60,469 nt of DNA from Microbacterium yannicii PS01. Its GTDB lineage: Bacteria > Actinomycetota > Actinomycetes > Actinomycetales > Microbacteriaceae. Each line of letters begins with the position of its first letter. Position 1 is the first letter of the stretch. A model generated the notes under the pieces. That model made no database searches and was not told where the DNA came from. It saw nothing but the letters and a program-made list of their open reading frames with translations. Shown here in pieces: positions 39,789 to 48,083 of the stretch. The stretch covers positions 1 through 60,469 of the forward strand of contig NZ_CAJF01000026.1 in NCBI RefSeq assembly GCF_000304335.1, read 5' to 3'. The position numbers were made by a program, and so were the translations under genes.

Positions 39789-41222
39789 ATGAGCAACCCC
39801 GCCGACACCCTTGAGCGGCTCGGTGATGCGCTTGTCGCCCTCGTCCAGGCGGCTTTCGATGACGCCGGATTGGCTCGGGCGTCCGACGACGATGTGCTGG
39901 CTGTGCTGGCCGCGGCGGGACGGATACGGCGCGGTGCGGATGCGCTGATGACCGAGGCGGTCGCGCAGATCGTGGACCGCGACCAGCAGCAGCCCTATCC
40001 GGACCGGCTCACCGCGCGGCATGGGTGCCGCAACGTCGGTGAGCTCATCCAGCGAGCCGCCCGGCTCGCACGTAAGTCGGCGGGTGATGTGGTCGCGGCC
40101 GCCGAAGCGGTGGGACGACCTGTGTCGCTGTCGACCGGTGAAGTGCTCCCGGCTGGCTTCCCCGGGATGCGGGCCGCCCTCAGAGCCGGCGAGGTGGGTG
40201 TCGATGGGGTGGTCGCGGTGGCGGGGGCGTTCCGAGGATGCGCGATCGGACGAGCTCAGATGCTGGCGGCCGATGAGGAGCTCGCTGCGGCCGCGACGGG
40301 GGAGGGAGCGGATGCTGCACCCCCGGCGTGCGCGGATGAGCTGCGGGCGCTCGCCACGGTGTGGGCGACGTACCTGGATCAGGACGGCGCCGAACCTCGC
40401 GACGCGATCGCACTCCGCAAGCGCGGGTTCATGATGGGACGGGCACGCGCGGACGGGCTGATTCCGGTGCGTGGCGACCTGCTCCCCGAGGTCGCGGCAC
40501 AGCTGCAGCGCGAGTTCGACAGCGTCCTCAGCCCAAGAGTCGACGGAGTCCCCGTCACCGGCCCTCGATTCATCGACCAGGCCGACGCGTCTGACTCCGA
40601 GGCGCCGGACGAGGCAGCCGCCGACGACCGGACTCGGGCGCAGAAGCAGCACGACGCGTTGGCGGTGCTGCTGACGGCGGCCGCAGCATCCGGGACGCTG
40701 CCGGCCCTCGGCGGAGCCGCCCCTACGCTCATCGTCTCCGTGCGGGAGGAAGATCTGGCATCGCGAGCCGGATTCGCGCACGTCAGCGGCTGCCACGAAC
40801 CGGTATCGATCGCCGCAGCTCGGCACGTCGCATGCGCCGGCGCGATACAACGAGTGGTGCTTGCCGATAACGGCCGGATCGTCTCCATCAGCACCCTGGA
40901 CCGCATCTTCAACCACCACCAGCGCAAGGCGATCGTGCTTCGCGACGGCGGCTGCGTCATCCCGGGCTGTCATGTCCCAGCCGAGTGGTGTGAGATCCAC
41001 CATGTCGACGAACATGCCCGCGGCGGGCCGACGCATACCGACAACGGCGCGCTGCTGTGCTGGTTCCACCATCGCACCATCGACACCGGCGGCTGGAAGA
41101 TCCGCATGAATCAAGGCGTTCCCGAAGTGCGCGGACCTACCTGGTGGGACCCGTCCGGCCGATGGCGGCCCAGCACCACATCGCCCACCCGAAGACACGA
41201 CGACATCGCACTGCGCACCTGA
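39789..41222 (+). CDS. DUF222 and HNH endonuclease domain protein (13E12 type)
   Basis: The 477-residue protein has an N-terminal DUF222 region (about 10-290) and a C-terminal HNH nuclease motif: CVIPGCHVPAEWCEIHHVDEH, then HTDNGALLCWFHHR. This is the 13E12 repeat family, multi-copy in many actinobacteria and suspected of mobility, with unknown targets. A possible CACAAT box lies 6 nt before the ATG. The 273 bp upstream hold no other gene I can see. Confidence 0.88.
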   Translation: MSNPADTLERLGDALVALVQAAFDDAGLARASDDDVLAVLAAAGRIRRGADALMTEAVAQIVDRDQQQPYPDRLTARHGCRNVGELIQRAARLARKSAGDVVAAAEAVGRPVSLSTGEVLPAGFPGMRAALRAGEVGVDGVVAVAGAFRGCAIGRAQMLAADEELAAAATGEGADAAPPACADELRALATVWATYLDQDGAEPRDAIALRKRGFMMGRARADGLIPVRGDLLPEVAAQLQREFDSVLSPRVDGVPVTGPRFIDQADASDSEAPDEAAADDRTRAQKQHDALAVLLTAAAASGTLPALGGAAPTLIVSVREEDLASRAGFAHVSGCHEPVSIAAARHVACAGAIQRVVLADNGRIVSISTLDRIFNHHQRKAIVLRDGGCVIPGCHVPAEWCEIHHVDEHARGGPTHTDNGALLCWFHHRTIDTGGWKIRMNQGVPEVRGPTWWDPSGRWRPSTTSPTRRHDDIALRT

Positions 41223-41251
41223 TCGTGCGTGTCGCGATAGCTGCCGGAAAG

Positions 41252-41460
41252 TCAGTGGTCGTCCGGCCCACTGCCGGCGGGGGCGTCGCCGAGCCGGTCG
41301 AATGCGAGACGGATCTCGACGATCGAGTCGTTCTCGACGACGAGCAGCTCGCTGGCAAGGACGGACTACGTGGACTCGGTCTGTTGGAAGTACCAGAGCG
41401 CGACCCGGTTCGAGTCGCTCATCCGCGTGTGCTCCGGGGCGGCCGTGAGCACAGGACGGC
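41252..41460 (-). pseudogene. Remnant of an NTF2-like (SnoaL-type) gene
   Basis: On the minus strand one frame reads AAPEHTRMSDSNRVALWYF, then an in-frame TAG at 41366-41368, and continues as SVLASELLVVENDSIVEIRL and AFDRLGDAPAG to a stop at 41252. This resembles the C-terminal half of NTF2-like proteins. The N-terminal half is absent because the MFS gene starts at 41510. It looks like a 5'-truncated gene with a nonsense codon. It fills the 287 bp between the HNH and MFS genes. Confidence 0.6.
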
Positions 41461-41497
41461 GCTCGCTTCGCGGCGGCCGGCACCTCCACCCGCCCCA

Positions 41498-41503
41498 TAG
41501 GCT
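41498..41503 (+). promoter_or_regulatory. -10 box of the leaderless MFS gene
   Basis: TAGGCT lies 6 nt before the GTG at 41510. The spacer TGGGGA is a weak ribosome-site match, so a leadered transcript is not excluded. Confidence 0.55.
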
Positions 41504-41509
41504 TGGGGA

Positions 41510-42757
41510 GTGAATCCCGCCCCCGCCCGTCCGCTGTGGCAGGGGAGGGCACTCGCCCTCGTCGGCATCGTGGTCTTCGCGTTCTCGCTGCGCTCTGCCG
41601 TGGCGTCGCTGTCTCCGCTGTTCGACCACATCGCCGCCGACTTCGAGCTGCCGGCGACGGTCATCGGTCTCATCGGCACGGCGCCGCCGGTCTGCTACGC
41701 GGTGTTCGGCCTGCTCACGCCCGCGCTCGAGCGCCGGTTCGGGCTCGAGCGGCTCGCCGTCGCCGCGATGCTGATCGTCGCCCTGGGACTGATCGCACGG
41801 AGCCTGGCCCCGAACTCCGGTCTGCTCCTCGCGGGCACGGCCCTCGTTTTCGCCGCCGTCGGCACCGGCAACATCCTGATGCCACCGCTCGTGAAGCGCT
41901 ACTTCCCGGATCGCGTCGGACTCATGACGACGGTCTTCTCGACGACGATGGCCGTCGCGACGTTCGTGCCGCCCCTCCTCGCCGTGCCGGTGGCGGATGC
42001 CTCGACCTGGCATGTCTCGCTGGGGATGTGGGCCGTCTTCGCCCTCGCGGCCGCCGTCCCTTGGATCGGACTGTCCGTCCGGCGGGCGTCGTTCGAGCGT
42101 TCGGTCGCAGAACACGAGAGCAACGACATCGAGGAGGCGAACCCGCGCGTCCTCGGGCGCATGTGGCGGATTCCGCTCGCGTGGGCGCTGCTCGTGGGGT
42201 TCGCGGTCTCGAGCACCCTCGCCTACACCGCGTTCGCGTGGCTGCCCAAGATGCTGGTCGACATCGCCGGGGTCACGCCCGCCGTCGCCGGTGTGCTGCT
42301 CTCGCTCTTCGGCTTCATGGGCCTGCCGGCGTCACTTGTCGTGCCGCTGATCGTGACGAGGTGGAACGCGACGCGCCTGCTGTTCGGCGTCGCGGTCGTG
42401 ACCGGTTTCGCCGGCATCGCGGGGATGCTGTTCGCGCCAGCCTCCGCGCCCTGGCTCTGGGTGGCGCTGTTCGGTGCGACGCCGCTGCTGTTCCCGATGA
42501 TCCTCGTGCTGCTGAGTCTGCGCACCCGCACGCATGAGGGCGCTGTCGCGCTCAGCGGTTTCGTCCAGAGCGGCGGCTATGCGATCGCGGCGCTCTTCCC
42601 CATCGGCATCGGTCTGTTGCACGACGCGACGGACTCGTGGACCGGTCCGCTCATCGTGTTCGCCGTGGTCGTCGCGGCGGCGATCCCCGCCGGAGTGATC
42701 GCGGCGCGGCCGCACACCATCGAGGACGACTGGGAGCGACGTCACGGCGCCTGGTGA
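41510..42757 (+). CDS. MFS transporter (CynX/NimT type)
   Basis: The 415-residue protein has twelve predicted helices and the CynX/NimT-like segments FAFSLRSAVASLSPLFDHI, TGNILMPPLVKRYFPDR and SLRTRTHEGAVALSGFVQS. Family members move cyanate, 2-nitroimidazole or other small compounds. The substrate here is unknown. Confidence 0.88.
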   Translation: MNPAPARPLWQGRALALVGIVVFAFSLRSAVASLSPLFDHIAADFELPATVIGLIGTAPPVCYAVFGLLTPALERRFGLERLAVAAMLIVALGLIARSLAPNSGLLLAGTALVFAAVGTGNILMPPLVKRYFPDRVGLMTTVFSTTMAVATFVPPLLAVPVADASTWHVSLGMWAVFALAAAVPWIGLSVRRASFERSVAEHESNDIEEANPRVLGRMWRIPLAWALLVGFAVSSTLAYTAFAWLPKMLVDIAGVTPAVAGVLLSLFGFMGLPASLVVPLIVTRWNATRLLFGVAVVTGFAGIAGMLFAPASAPWLWVALFGATPLLFPMILVLLSLRTRTHEGAVALSGFVQSGGYAIAALFPIGIGLLHDATDSWTGPLIVFAVVVAAAIPAGVIAARPHTIEDDWERRHGAW

Positions 42758-42820
42758 GGCATCCGTCCGTCTGAGACGCGCGCCGACAGGCGGCGTCGCT
42801 GCGTCGAGAGTTCGCGGAAG

Positions 42821-43015
42821 TTACGCCTGCGACGATACGGCCGAGGTTTCGTCCTCGTCTTCGTCTTTGTACTCGTCCGCCCACTTGTCGACGTACGCGT
42901 CGTCGCTGGGATGGCCGAGCTCGCGCTCGAGCGCCGAGTAGTTCACGTTGTACGTGTCGTACTTCAGCTCTCGGGCGATCTTGGTGTGCTTCGCCTTCTG
43001 ACGGCCACGCCCCAT
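42821..43015 (-). CDS. DUF3073 family protein
   Basis: The 64-residue protein opens MGRGRQKAKHTKIARELKY, continues with the NVNYSALERELG core of DUF3073 and ends in a highly acidic tail (DEDEDETSAVSSQA). It is a conserved actinobacterial family of unknown function. A GAGGGGG site precedes the chosen ATG. Upstream in-frame codons to 43081 lack conservation. Confidence 0.9.
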   Translation of the reverse strand: MGRGRQKAKHTKIARELKYDTYNVNYSALERELGHPSDDAYVDKWADEYKDEDEDETSAVSSQA

Positions 43016-43230
43016 GCGAGACCCCCTCATATCTGAGTCGCGGGCTGCAGGCGGGCAATCGGCCGCCGCAATCCCGGGCATTCACGAATCCGGCTTCGAA
43101 CCGGTAAGAGTAGCATTCAGAATAACACGGAGCCCCCTACCCGGCGGCCCCCGGCAGCAAGTGCGCCGAGCCCGAAGGGCGCCAGCGGAAGACTCGGGCA
43201 GAGCACGGATCCGAACAGGAGTGCGGACGT

Positions 43231-43770
43231 ATGGCCGATGAGGCATCCGAAGCTGTGAGCGGCTCGCTCGACGACGAGAACCTGCACGGGGCGGTGGTCG
43301 TGGGCATCATCCCCGACCAGCCCCTGCGCGTCCTGAAGGAGGCCGCGAAATACGCCAAGGTCCTCCACGTGCCGCTCGCCGTCGTCCACGTCGATGTGAC
43401 GCGGTTCGTCACCTACGAGGATCCGGACGGCTACGTGCACTCCGCCCCCATCGATCTGAACATCGCCGCCGGCGAAGGGGAGCTGACGAAGGTGCAGGAT
43501 GCCGCGGCATCGGCTCTTCAGGAATCCGGACTGTCGTGGACCGTGCGTCAGCTCGTCGGCGACCCTGCGATGGCGATCAAGCACTTCGCCGACAAGATCG
43601 ACGCGCGCCTCATCGTCGTGGGCACGCGCAAGCGCGGCATCGGCGAGTCGATCCGCGAGTTCTTCACCGGGTCGGTCGGCGCGCGACTCGCACACCGCCA
43701 GCACCGGCCGATCCTCGTGGTGCCGCTCGGCGAGCCGGTGCCCGACGACGAGGAGATCTGGCCGGCCTGA
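43231..43770 (+). CDS. Universal stress protein (UspA family)
   Basis: The 179-residue protein is one UspA domain with the ATP-binding pattern in IVVGTRKRGIGESIREFFTGSVGARLAHRQHRPILVV (shown in pieces: VVGTRKRG and GSVGARLAHRQHRPILVV). The N-terminal 18 residues are an acidic extension. AGGAG precedes the ATG by 10 nt. It is divergent from the DUF3073 gene across a relatively AT-rich promoter region. Confidence 0.88.
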   Translation: MADEASEAVSGSLDDENLHGAVVVGIIPDQPLRVLKEAAKYAKVLHVPLAVVHVDVTRFVTYEDPDGYVHSAPIDLNIAAGEGELTKVQDAAASALQESGLSWTVRQLVGDPAMAIKHFADKIDARLIVVGTRKRGIGESIREFFTGSVGARLAHRQHRPILVVPLGEPVPDDEEIWPA

Positions 43771-43866
43771 GCGCCGCGGGCGCGGCCGCGACACAGCCGC
43801 ACCCCGCGAGAATCCCGAGGGATCCCCGCAGGATGCGGGCGCGGCGAGGGGCGGGCGGGTGAGAGC

Positions 43867-44475
43867 TCAGCCGCGCAGGGAGCGGGTGACGTCCCGAGCG
43901 ATGCGGTCGAGCTCCGAGGTCAGGTCGTCCACCATCGAGGAGGCGAGCTCTCCTCCGCGGGCCACGTGCGTCCGCAGGTCGCTGCGGACACGGGCGCGGA
44001 ACTCGTTCACCGCCGCGTCGGCGCGCTGCAGCTGCTCGCGAGCGAAGACCCGCGGGTCGTCGTCGCGCACCGTCTGCTTGGCTTGAGCCCGCTGGTCGGC
44101 CGTCGCCGCGGCGAGATCGGCGCGAAGGCTCCGCATCGCTTCGCGGACGCTGCCACGCACTTCGTCGGCGATGAGCCGCACCGAGTCGGCGAGCCCGGCC
44201 TCGATGCCTTCGAGGTCGCCGGCGCGCGAGGCGACTTCGGCGTGTCCCGCGTCGGTGATCGAGTACACGGTCTTGCGACCGTCGACACTCTTGGTCACGA
44301 GCCCCTCCTCTTCGAGCTTGGCCAGGCGCGGGTAGATGGTGCCGGCGCTCGGCGTGTAGGTGCCGCCGGTGCGGTCCGACAGCGCCTGCATGATGTCGTA
44401 GCCGTGACGGGGACCCTCATCGAGGAGGTTCAGCAGGTACAGGCGGAGGTCGCCGTGGGAGAAGACCGGGGTCAT
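43867..44475 (-). CDS. PadR family transcriptional regulator
   Basis: The 202-residue protein has the PadR winged helix (LYLLNLLDEGPRHGYDIMQAL, GTIYPRLAKLEEEGLV, GRKTVYSITDAG). A long helical C-terminus (about 110-200) is probably for dimerisation. It lies 2 bp after the DUF4097 gene, so the two form an operon. The twin palindromes at 45409-45451 are the likely site of autorepression. Confidence 0.9.
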   Translation of the reverse strand: MTPVFSHGDLRLYLLNLLDEGPRHGYDIMQALSDRTGGTYTPSAGTIYPRLAKLEEEGLVTKSVDGRKTVYSITDAGHAEVASRAGDLEGIEAGLADSVRLIADEVRGSVREAMRSLRADLAAATADQRAQAKQTVRDDDPRVFAREQLQRADAAVNEFRARVRSDLRTHVARGGELASSMVDDLTSELDRIARDVTRSLRG

Positions 44476-44477
44476 GT

Positions 44478-45377
44478 TCACCACTCCTCTTCTGCAGAGT
44501 CGACGCCGGCAGACGAGTCGACGGCGGGCGAGGAGGCATCCGTCGCGACCGGCGTGCTGCCGGCAGGCCGGCGCAGGACGGTGACGCCGGCGGACACGGT
44601 GTTCACGCGCACATCGGCGAAGCTGCCGCTGAGCTCGCCCACCGAGCCGGCGAAGTTGGTCGTCGGTCCGGTGCCGCGCCCAGAGTGCACGGCGCCGTCC
44701 ACCTGGACGCGACCGCTCACGCTGCGGACCACGTAGTTCGCGGGGTACCCGTCGTCGAGGCGCACCGTCGCGCTGCCGCTGACGGAGTTGAGGTTCACGG
44801 AGTGGATGTCGCCGCCCGAGTCGACGAGCATCGCGCCCGAAACGGTATCGATCGTCGCCTTGCGCAGTCTTCCGGTCGCCGCGACGTCGCCCGAGACGCT
44901 GTTCGCGCTCAGCGCGCCGACGAGCTCGCGCACCTGCACGTCGCCCGAGACCGCGTTGACGGTGAGGTCGCCGGTGAGGCCGTCGACGATGATGTCGCCC
45001 GACACGGTGTTGAGGCGGGTGTCGTTCTGCAGGCCGGCGACGAGTGCGCTCGCGCTCACCACGCCGAGGTTCAGCGCGACCGATCGGGGAACCGCGACGC
45101 TGATCTCGGCACGGGGACCGCCCGAGCCGAAGTTGCGGAATACCTCGAGGAAGTTGTCCCACCGCAGCTGCGGGTGGTCGATCTCGACGGTGTCGCCGTT
45201 CATCTCGATCCGCAGATCCTTGATGGTGACGCCGTGGACCTCGATGCGGGCGCCGGGCTCGTCGTGGGCGATGACGTCGATCTGACCTCCGACGAGGCCG
45301 ACCTTGAGCGAACGCACGGTCTCGATGTCGATGACGCGCGTCTCGCCCGGATGGATGATCCACTTCTCCAGGGCCAT
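44478..45377 (-). CDS. DUF4097 beta-helix-like protein
   Basis: The 299-residue protein has a DUF4097 domain with recurring V(S/N)SVSG(D/S) turns, such as LNTVSGDIIVD, VNAVSGDVQV, ANSVSGDVAA and IDTVSGAMLV, as expected for a right-handed beta solenoid. No signal peptide or helix is present, and the C-terminus is acidic. AGGAGAAG precedes the ATG. The pairing with PadR is common and suggests an envelope-stress or sensing role, which is unproven. Confidence 0.85.
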   Translation of the reverse strand: MALEKWIIHPGETRVIDIETVRSLKVGLVGGQIDVIAHDEPGARIEVHGVTIKDLRIEMNGDTVEIDHPQLRWDNFLEVFRNFGSGGPRAEISVAVPRSVALNLGVVSASALVAGLQNDTRLNTVSGDIIVDGLTGDLTVNAVSGDVQVRELVGALSANSVSGDVAATGRLRKATIDTVSGAMLVDSGGDIHSVNLNSVSGSATVRLDDGYPANYVVRSVSGRVQVDGAVHSGRGTGPTTNFAGSVGELSGSFADVRVNTVSAGVTVLRRPAGSTPVATDASSPAVDSSAGVDSAEEEW

Positions 45378-45408
45378 GGCTGCTTCTCCTGTTTCGGGGT
45401 ATGGGGTG

Positions 45409-45451
45409 ACGCGATATATCGCGTGCCGCCACAGTAACACGATATATCGCG
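45409..45451. promoter_or_regulatory. Twin palindromic operators of the PadR/DUF4097 operon
   Basis: ACGCGATATATCGCGT at 45409-45424 is a perfect 16-bp palindrome. A second copy of the core CGATATATCG lies at 45440-45449, extended to CACGATATATCGCG. Between them, on the minus strand, TACTGT is a plausible -10 box. AT-rich palindromes are rare in this DNA, so the sites stand out. Confidence 0.8.
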
Positions 45452-45493
45452 ACTTCGTCATGGGAATCTGCCTGGTAGTTCCCTGATCGCGGA

Positions 45494-45524
45494 TTGACCT
45501 TGACACAACGTCAAGATCTAACGT
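45494..45524 (+). promoter_or_regulatory. MerR-type promoter of the TipA-like gene
   Basis: TTGACC (-35, 45494-45499) and TAACGT (-10, 45519-45524) are 19 bp apart. The dyad CTTGAC-ACAAC-GTCAAG (45499-45515) sits in the spacer. A 19-bp spacer with a central dyad is the hallmark of promoters activated by MerR proteins through DNA untwisting. Confidence 0.85.
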
Positions 45525-45556
45525 GGTCAGCACGACGAAGAGAAGAAGGAGGCGGC

Positions 45557-46339
45557 ATGAACAGCGATCAGGAGTGGTCGATCCAGCAGATCGCGAAGCT
45601 CGCCGGCACCACCAGCCGCACGTTGCGCCACTACGGCGACGTCGGACTGCTCTCGCCGTCGAGCGTCGGCCATAACGGCTACCGCTACTACGACCGGTCC
45701 GCGCTCGTGCGACTGCAGCGCATCCTGCTGCTGCGTGAGCTCGGACTCGGCCTGCCGCAGATCAAGGACGTGCTCCAGCGCGAGAGCTCGGAAGCACACG
45801 CCCTCGAGAGCCACCTCGCGTGGCTGCGACAGGAGCAGGACCGGCTGGCGCGGCAGATCGCGTCGGTCGAGACCACGATCAGTGCATTGAGAGGAGATGA
45901 GCGACTGATGGCAGAGAACATGTTCGACGGCTTCGACCATACGCAGTACAAGGATGAGGTCGAGCAGCGCTGGGGCACGAAGGCGTACGCCGACAGCGAC
46001 CGCTGGTGGCGTTCGATGAGTGCCGACGAGAAGGCCGCCTGGCAGCAGCAGGTGTCAGACCTGGGACGCGACTGGATCGCCGCCGCCGAGGCGGGCATTC
46101 CGGCGGACGGCGAGCAGGCGCAGACGCTGGCTCGTCGTCACGTCGAGTGGCTGACCGGCGTGCCGGGCACGCCGGCGGCGGTCCCCGGTGGAGACGTGAA
46201 GGCGTACGTCATCGGGCTGGGCGAGATGTACGTGGCGGACCCGCGCTTCGGGGCCAACTACTCGACGAGCGAGGGCGGCAGCGCCGGAGCCGAGTTCGTG
46301 CGTGACGCCCTGCGCGTGTACGCGGAGGCGAACCTCTAG
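45557..46339 (+). CDS. MerR family regulator with TipAS effector domain
   Basis: The 260-residue protein has a MerR winged helix (WSIQQIAKLAGTTSRTLRHYGDVGLL), a coiled coil (about 75-112) and a TipAS-like domain (about 118-260) with MFDGFDHTQYKDEVEQRWG and WLTGVPGTP. TipAS domains bind thiopeptides or related compounds. AGAAGGAGG precedes the ATG. Met118 has GAGGAG 11 nt upstream, so a short effector-only form may also be made, as with TipAL/TipAS of Streptomyces lividans. Confidence 0.9.
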   Translation: MNSDQEWSIQQIAKLAGTTSRTLRHYGDVGLLSPSSVGHNGYRYYDRSALVRLQRILLLRELGLGLPQIKDVLQRESSEAHALESHLAWLRQEQDRLARQIASVETTISALRGDERLMAENMFDGFDHTQYKDEVEQRWGTKAYADSDRWWRSMSADEKAAWQQQVSDLGRDWIAAAEAGIPADGEQAQTLARRHVEWLTGVPGTPAAVPGGDVKAYVIGLGEMYVADPRFGANYSTSEGGSAGAEFVRDALRVYAEANL

Positions 46340-46360
46340 ACGCGGAGGCGAGTCTCTAGA
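46321..46360 (+). repeat. 20-bp tandem duplication across the tipA-like stop codon
   Basis: CGCGGAGGCGAACCTCTAGA (46321-46340) is followed at once by a copy with two changes (46341-46360), and a partial third copy follows. The first copy contains the stop codon, so the duplication adds no residues. Confidence 0.75.
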
Positions 46361-46370
46361 CGCAAAGACG

Positions 46371-46407
46371 AACGGATGCCGCGGCCGACATGGCCGCGGC
46401 ATCCGTT
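46371..46407. terminator. Terminator hairpin after the tipA-like gene
   Basis: AACGGATGCCGCGGCC and its exact complement (46392-46407) form a perfect 16-bp stem with a 5-nt loop. It sits between two convergent genes and could stop both. Confidence 0.8.
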
Positions 46408-46433
46408 CATTCATTCCGAGATGCGGCAGTGCG

Positions 46434-46598
46434 TCAGGTTCGGCGGCTGCCGCTGATGACTCGGAACAGGAACGCGATCAGTGCGATGACACCGACGATG
46501 AGTGCCACCCACAGGAGCCAGCTCAGCGCGGAGTTCAATCCGCCGACGATCGCGAGAACGATAGCGACGACGATGATGATGATGAGGGCGAGGTTCAT
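46434..46598 (-). CDS. 54-residue two-helix membrane protein
   Basis: The peptide has two hydrophobic segments (LALIIIIVVAIVLAIVGGL and WLLWVALIVGVIALIAFLF) and a basic end (RVISGSRRT). AGAAGGAGA precedes the ATG. It resembles the 52-residue protein at 31886-32044. GTCAAGCCCCT lies upstream at about -100. Its function is unknown. Confidence 0.75.
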   Translation of the reverse strand: MNLALIIIIVVAIVLAIVGGLNSALSWLLWVALIVGVIALIAFLFRVISGSRRT

Positions 46599-46799
46599 GG
46601 AGGTTCTCCTTCTCCTTCGCCGATGCGCGGGGTAGCGCACCGGATGCCTCTTGGGCACATACCGAGAGTGGCACCCGCGCAAGGCCGAGCGTAGGGGCTT
46701 GACGACATTCCCGCGGCGGTGATAGGTCACACAGCGTTTACTCAGCTAGAGACGGTTCGCGGCGATGTCAAGCCCTGTGAAGGGGGCCGCGGCCAGTCG

Positions 46800-46805
46800 T
46801 AGCGT
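46800..46805 (+). promoter_or_regulatory. -10 box of the leaderless SDR gene
   Basis: TAGCGT lies 6 nt before the ATG at 46812. Confidence 0.6.
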
Positions 46806-46811
46806 CGCGTC

Positions 46812-47717
46812 ATGACCACATCTGAGCCGACCGACGGCGCCGCACCCACGGACCCGACCGAGAAGCACCACTCGGAAGGGTTCTCGTCTCAGGAACAGGA
46901 GCAGCCGGGTCTCACCGAACCGATGCAGCCCGATCCCGACCACGGGGAGCGCTCCTATCGCGGAGCGCTCCGGCTGAGCGGCAGGCGCGCGCTCATAACC
47001 GGCGGCGACTCGGGAATCGGCCGCGCCGTCGCAATCGCCTTCGCACGTGAGGGCGCCGATGTCGCGATCACGCATCTTCCGGAGGAACAGGAGGATGCCG
47101 ATGAGACGGTCCGCTGGATCACCGAGGCCGGCTCGAAGGGACTCGCGCTCGAGGGCGACCTGCGAGACGAGGGATTCGCGACCGACATCGTCGATCGCAC
47201 GGTCTCGGAGCTCGGCGGTCTGGACATCCTCGTGCTGAACGCGGCCTACCAGAAGGACCGCGACGGCGTCGACAAGCTCGAGACGGCGGAGTTCGATCGC
47301 GTGTTCCGCACGAACATCTACGCGCAGCTGTTCACGGCGCGCGCCGCGATCCCTCACCTGCAGCCGGGGTCGTCGCTCATCGTCACCACCTCGATCCAGG
47401 CGTTCAACCCCTCGCCGGGTCTCATCGACTACGCGATGACGAAGGCGGCTCAGGTCGCCTTCGTGAAGGCGCTCGCACAGGACCTCGGTTCGAAGGGCGT
47501 CCGCGTGAACGGCGTCGCTCCCGGGCCGATCTGGACGCCGCTCATCCCCGCGACCGGCTGGGACGCCGAGCGTCTCGAGACGTTCGGACAAGACACACCG
47601 CTCGGACGGGCGGGCCAGCCGGCCGAGCTCGCGGGCGCGTACGTCTATCTCGCGAGCGAGGACGCGTCCTTCGTATCGGGCGCCATCCTGCCTGTGACGG
47701 GGGGCAAGGGACTCTGA
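46812..47717 (+). CDS. SDR family oxidoreductase
   Basis: The 301-residue enzyme has a 50-residue hydrophilic N-terminal extension, as in the YhdF/YghA-like stress SDR group. The cofactor motif is ITGGDSGIGRAVAI, followed by LNAAYQ and the catalytic Tyr/Lys in DYAMTKAAQ. It ends with ASEDASFVSGAILPVTGGKGL. It probably acts on a sugar or aldehyde; the substrate is not known. Confidence 0.9.
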   Translation: MTTSEPTDGAAPTDPTEKHHSEGFSSQEQEQPGLTEPMQPDPDHGERSYRGALRLSGRRALITGGDSGIGRAVAIAFAREGADVAITHLPEEQEDADETVRWITEAGSKGLALEGDLRDEGFATDIVDRTVSELGGLDILVLNAAYQKDRDGVDKLETAEFDRVFRTNIYAQLFTARAAIPHLQPGSSLIVTTSIQAFNPSPGLIDYAMTKAAQVAFVKALAQDLGSKGVRVNGVAPGPIWTPLIPATGWDAERLETFGQDTPLGRAGQPAELAGAYVYLASEDASFVSGAILPVTGGKGL

Positions 47718-47768
47718 CGCGAATGCGTCGTCCGCGCACACGCGGATGAGAGAAGGAAGGAGCGGGAG

Positions 47769-48035
47769 ATGCCGAAAGGACGCGGATCGAACCTGAAGGA
47801 CCGCGACATGTACGAAGAGCTCCGCGAGGACGGGGCGTCGAAGGAGAAGGCGGCGCGCATATCCAACGCCGCTGCCGGTCAGGGCCGCAAGAAGGTCGGC
47901 AGTCGCGGCGGAAGCGCCGCCGACTATGACGACCGCACCGTGCCCGAGCTGCGCAAGCGCGCGAAGGAGCTCGGCCTGAGCGGATACTCGGGCAAGAAGA
48001 AGTCCGAGCTGATCTCGATGCTGCGCAAGCACTGA
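47769..48035 (+). CDS. DUF7218 family protein with a Rho N-terminal-like module
   Basis: The 88-residue basic protein opens MPKGRGSNLKDRDMYEELR and has a KEKAARISNAAA helix. A C-terminal SAP/Rho-N-like fold (TVPELRKRAKELGLSGYSG, ELISMLRKH) probably binds nucleic acid. GAAGGAGCGGGAG precedes the ATG. It follows the SDR gene by 51 bp. Confidence 0.8.
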   Translation: MPKGRGSNLKDRDMYEELREDGASKEKAARISNAAAGQGRKKVGSRGGSAADYDDRTVPELRKRAKELGLSGYSGKKKSELISMLRKH

Positions 48036-48083
48036 CGCCGCGCAGGCACTGAGTCTGCTCGAACACTGGGCCACGTCGGCCCG

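Noticed and set aside
41284..41303. REP half-site in the NTF2-like remnant
   Set aside because: Similarity to the REP arm exists, but the sequence codes AFDRLGDA, which is natural for NTF2-like proteins, so chance is a better explanation.
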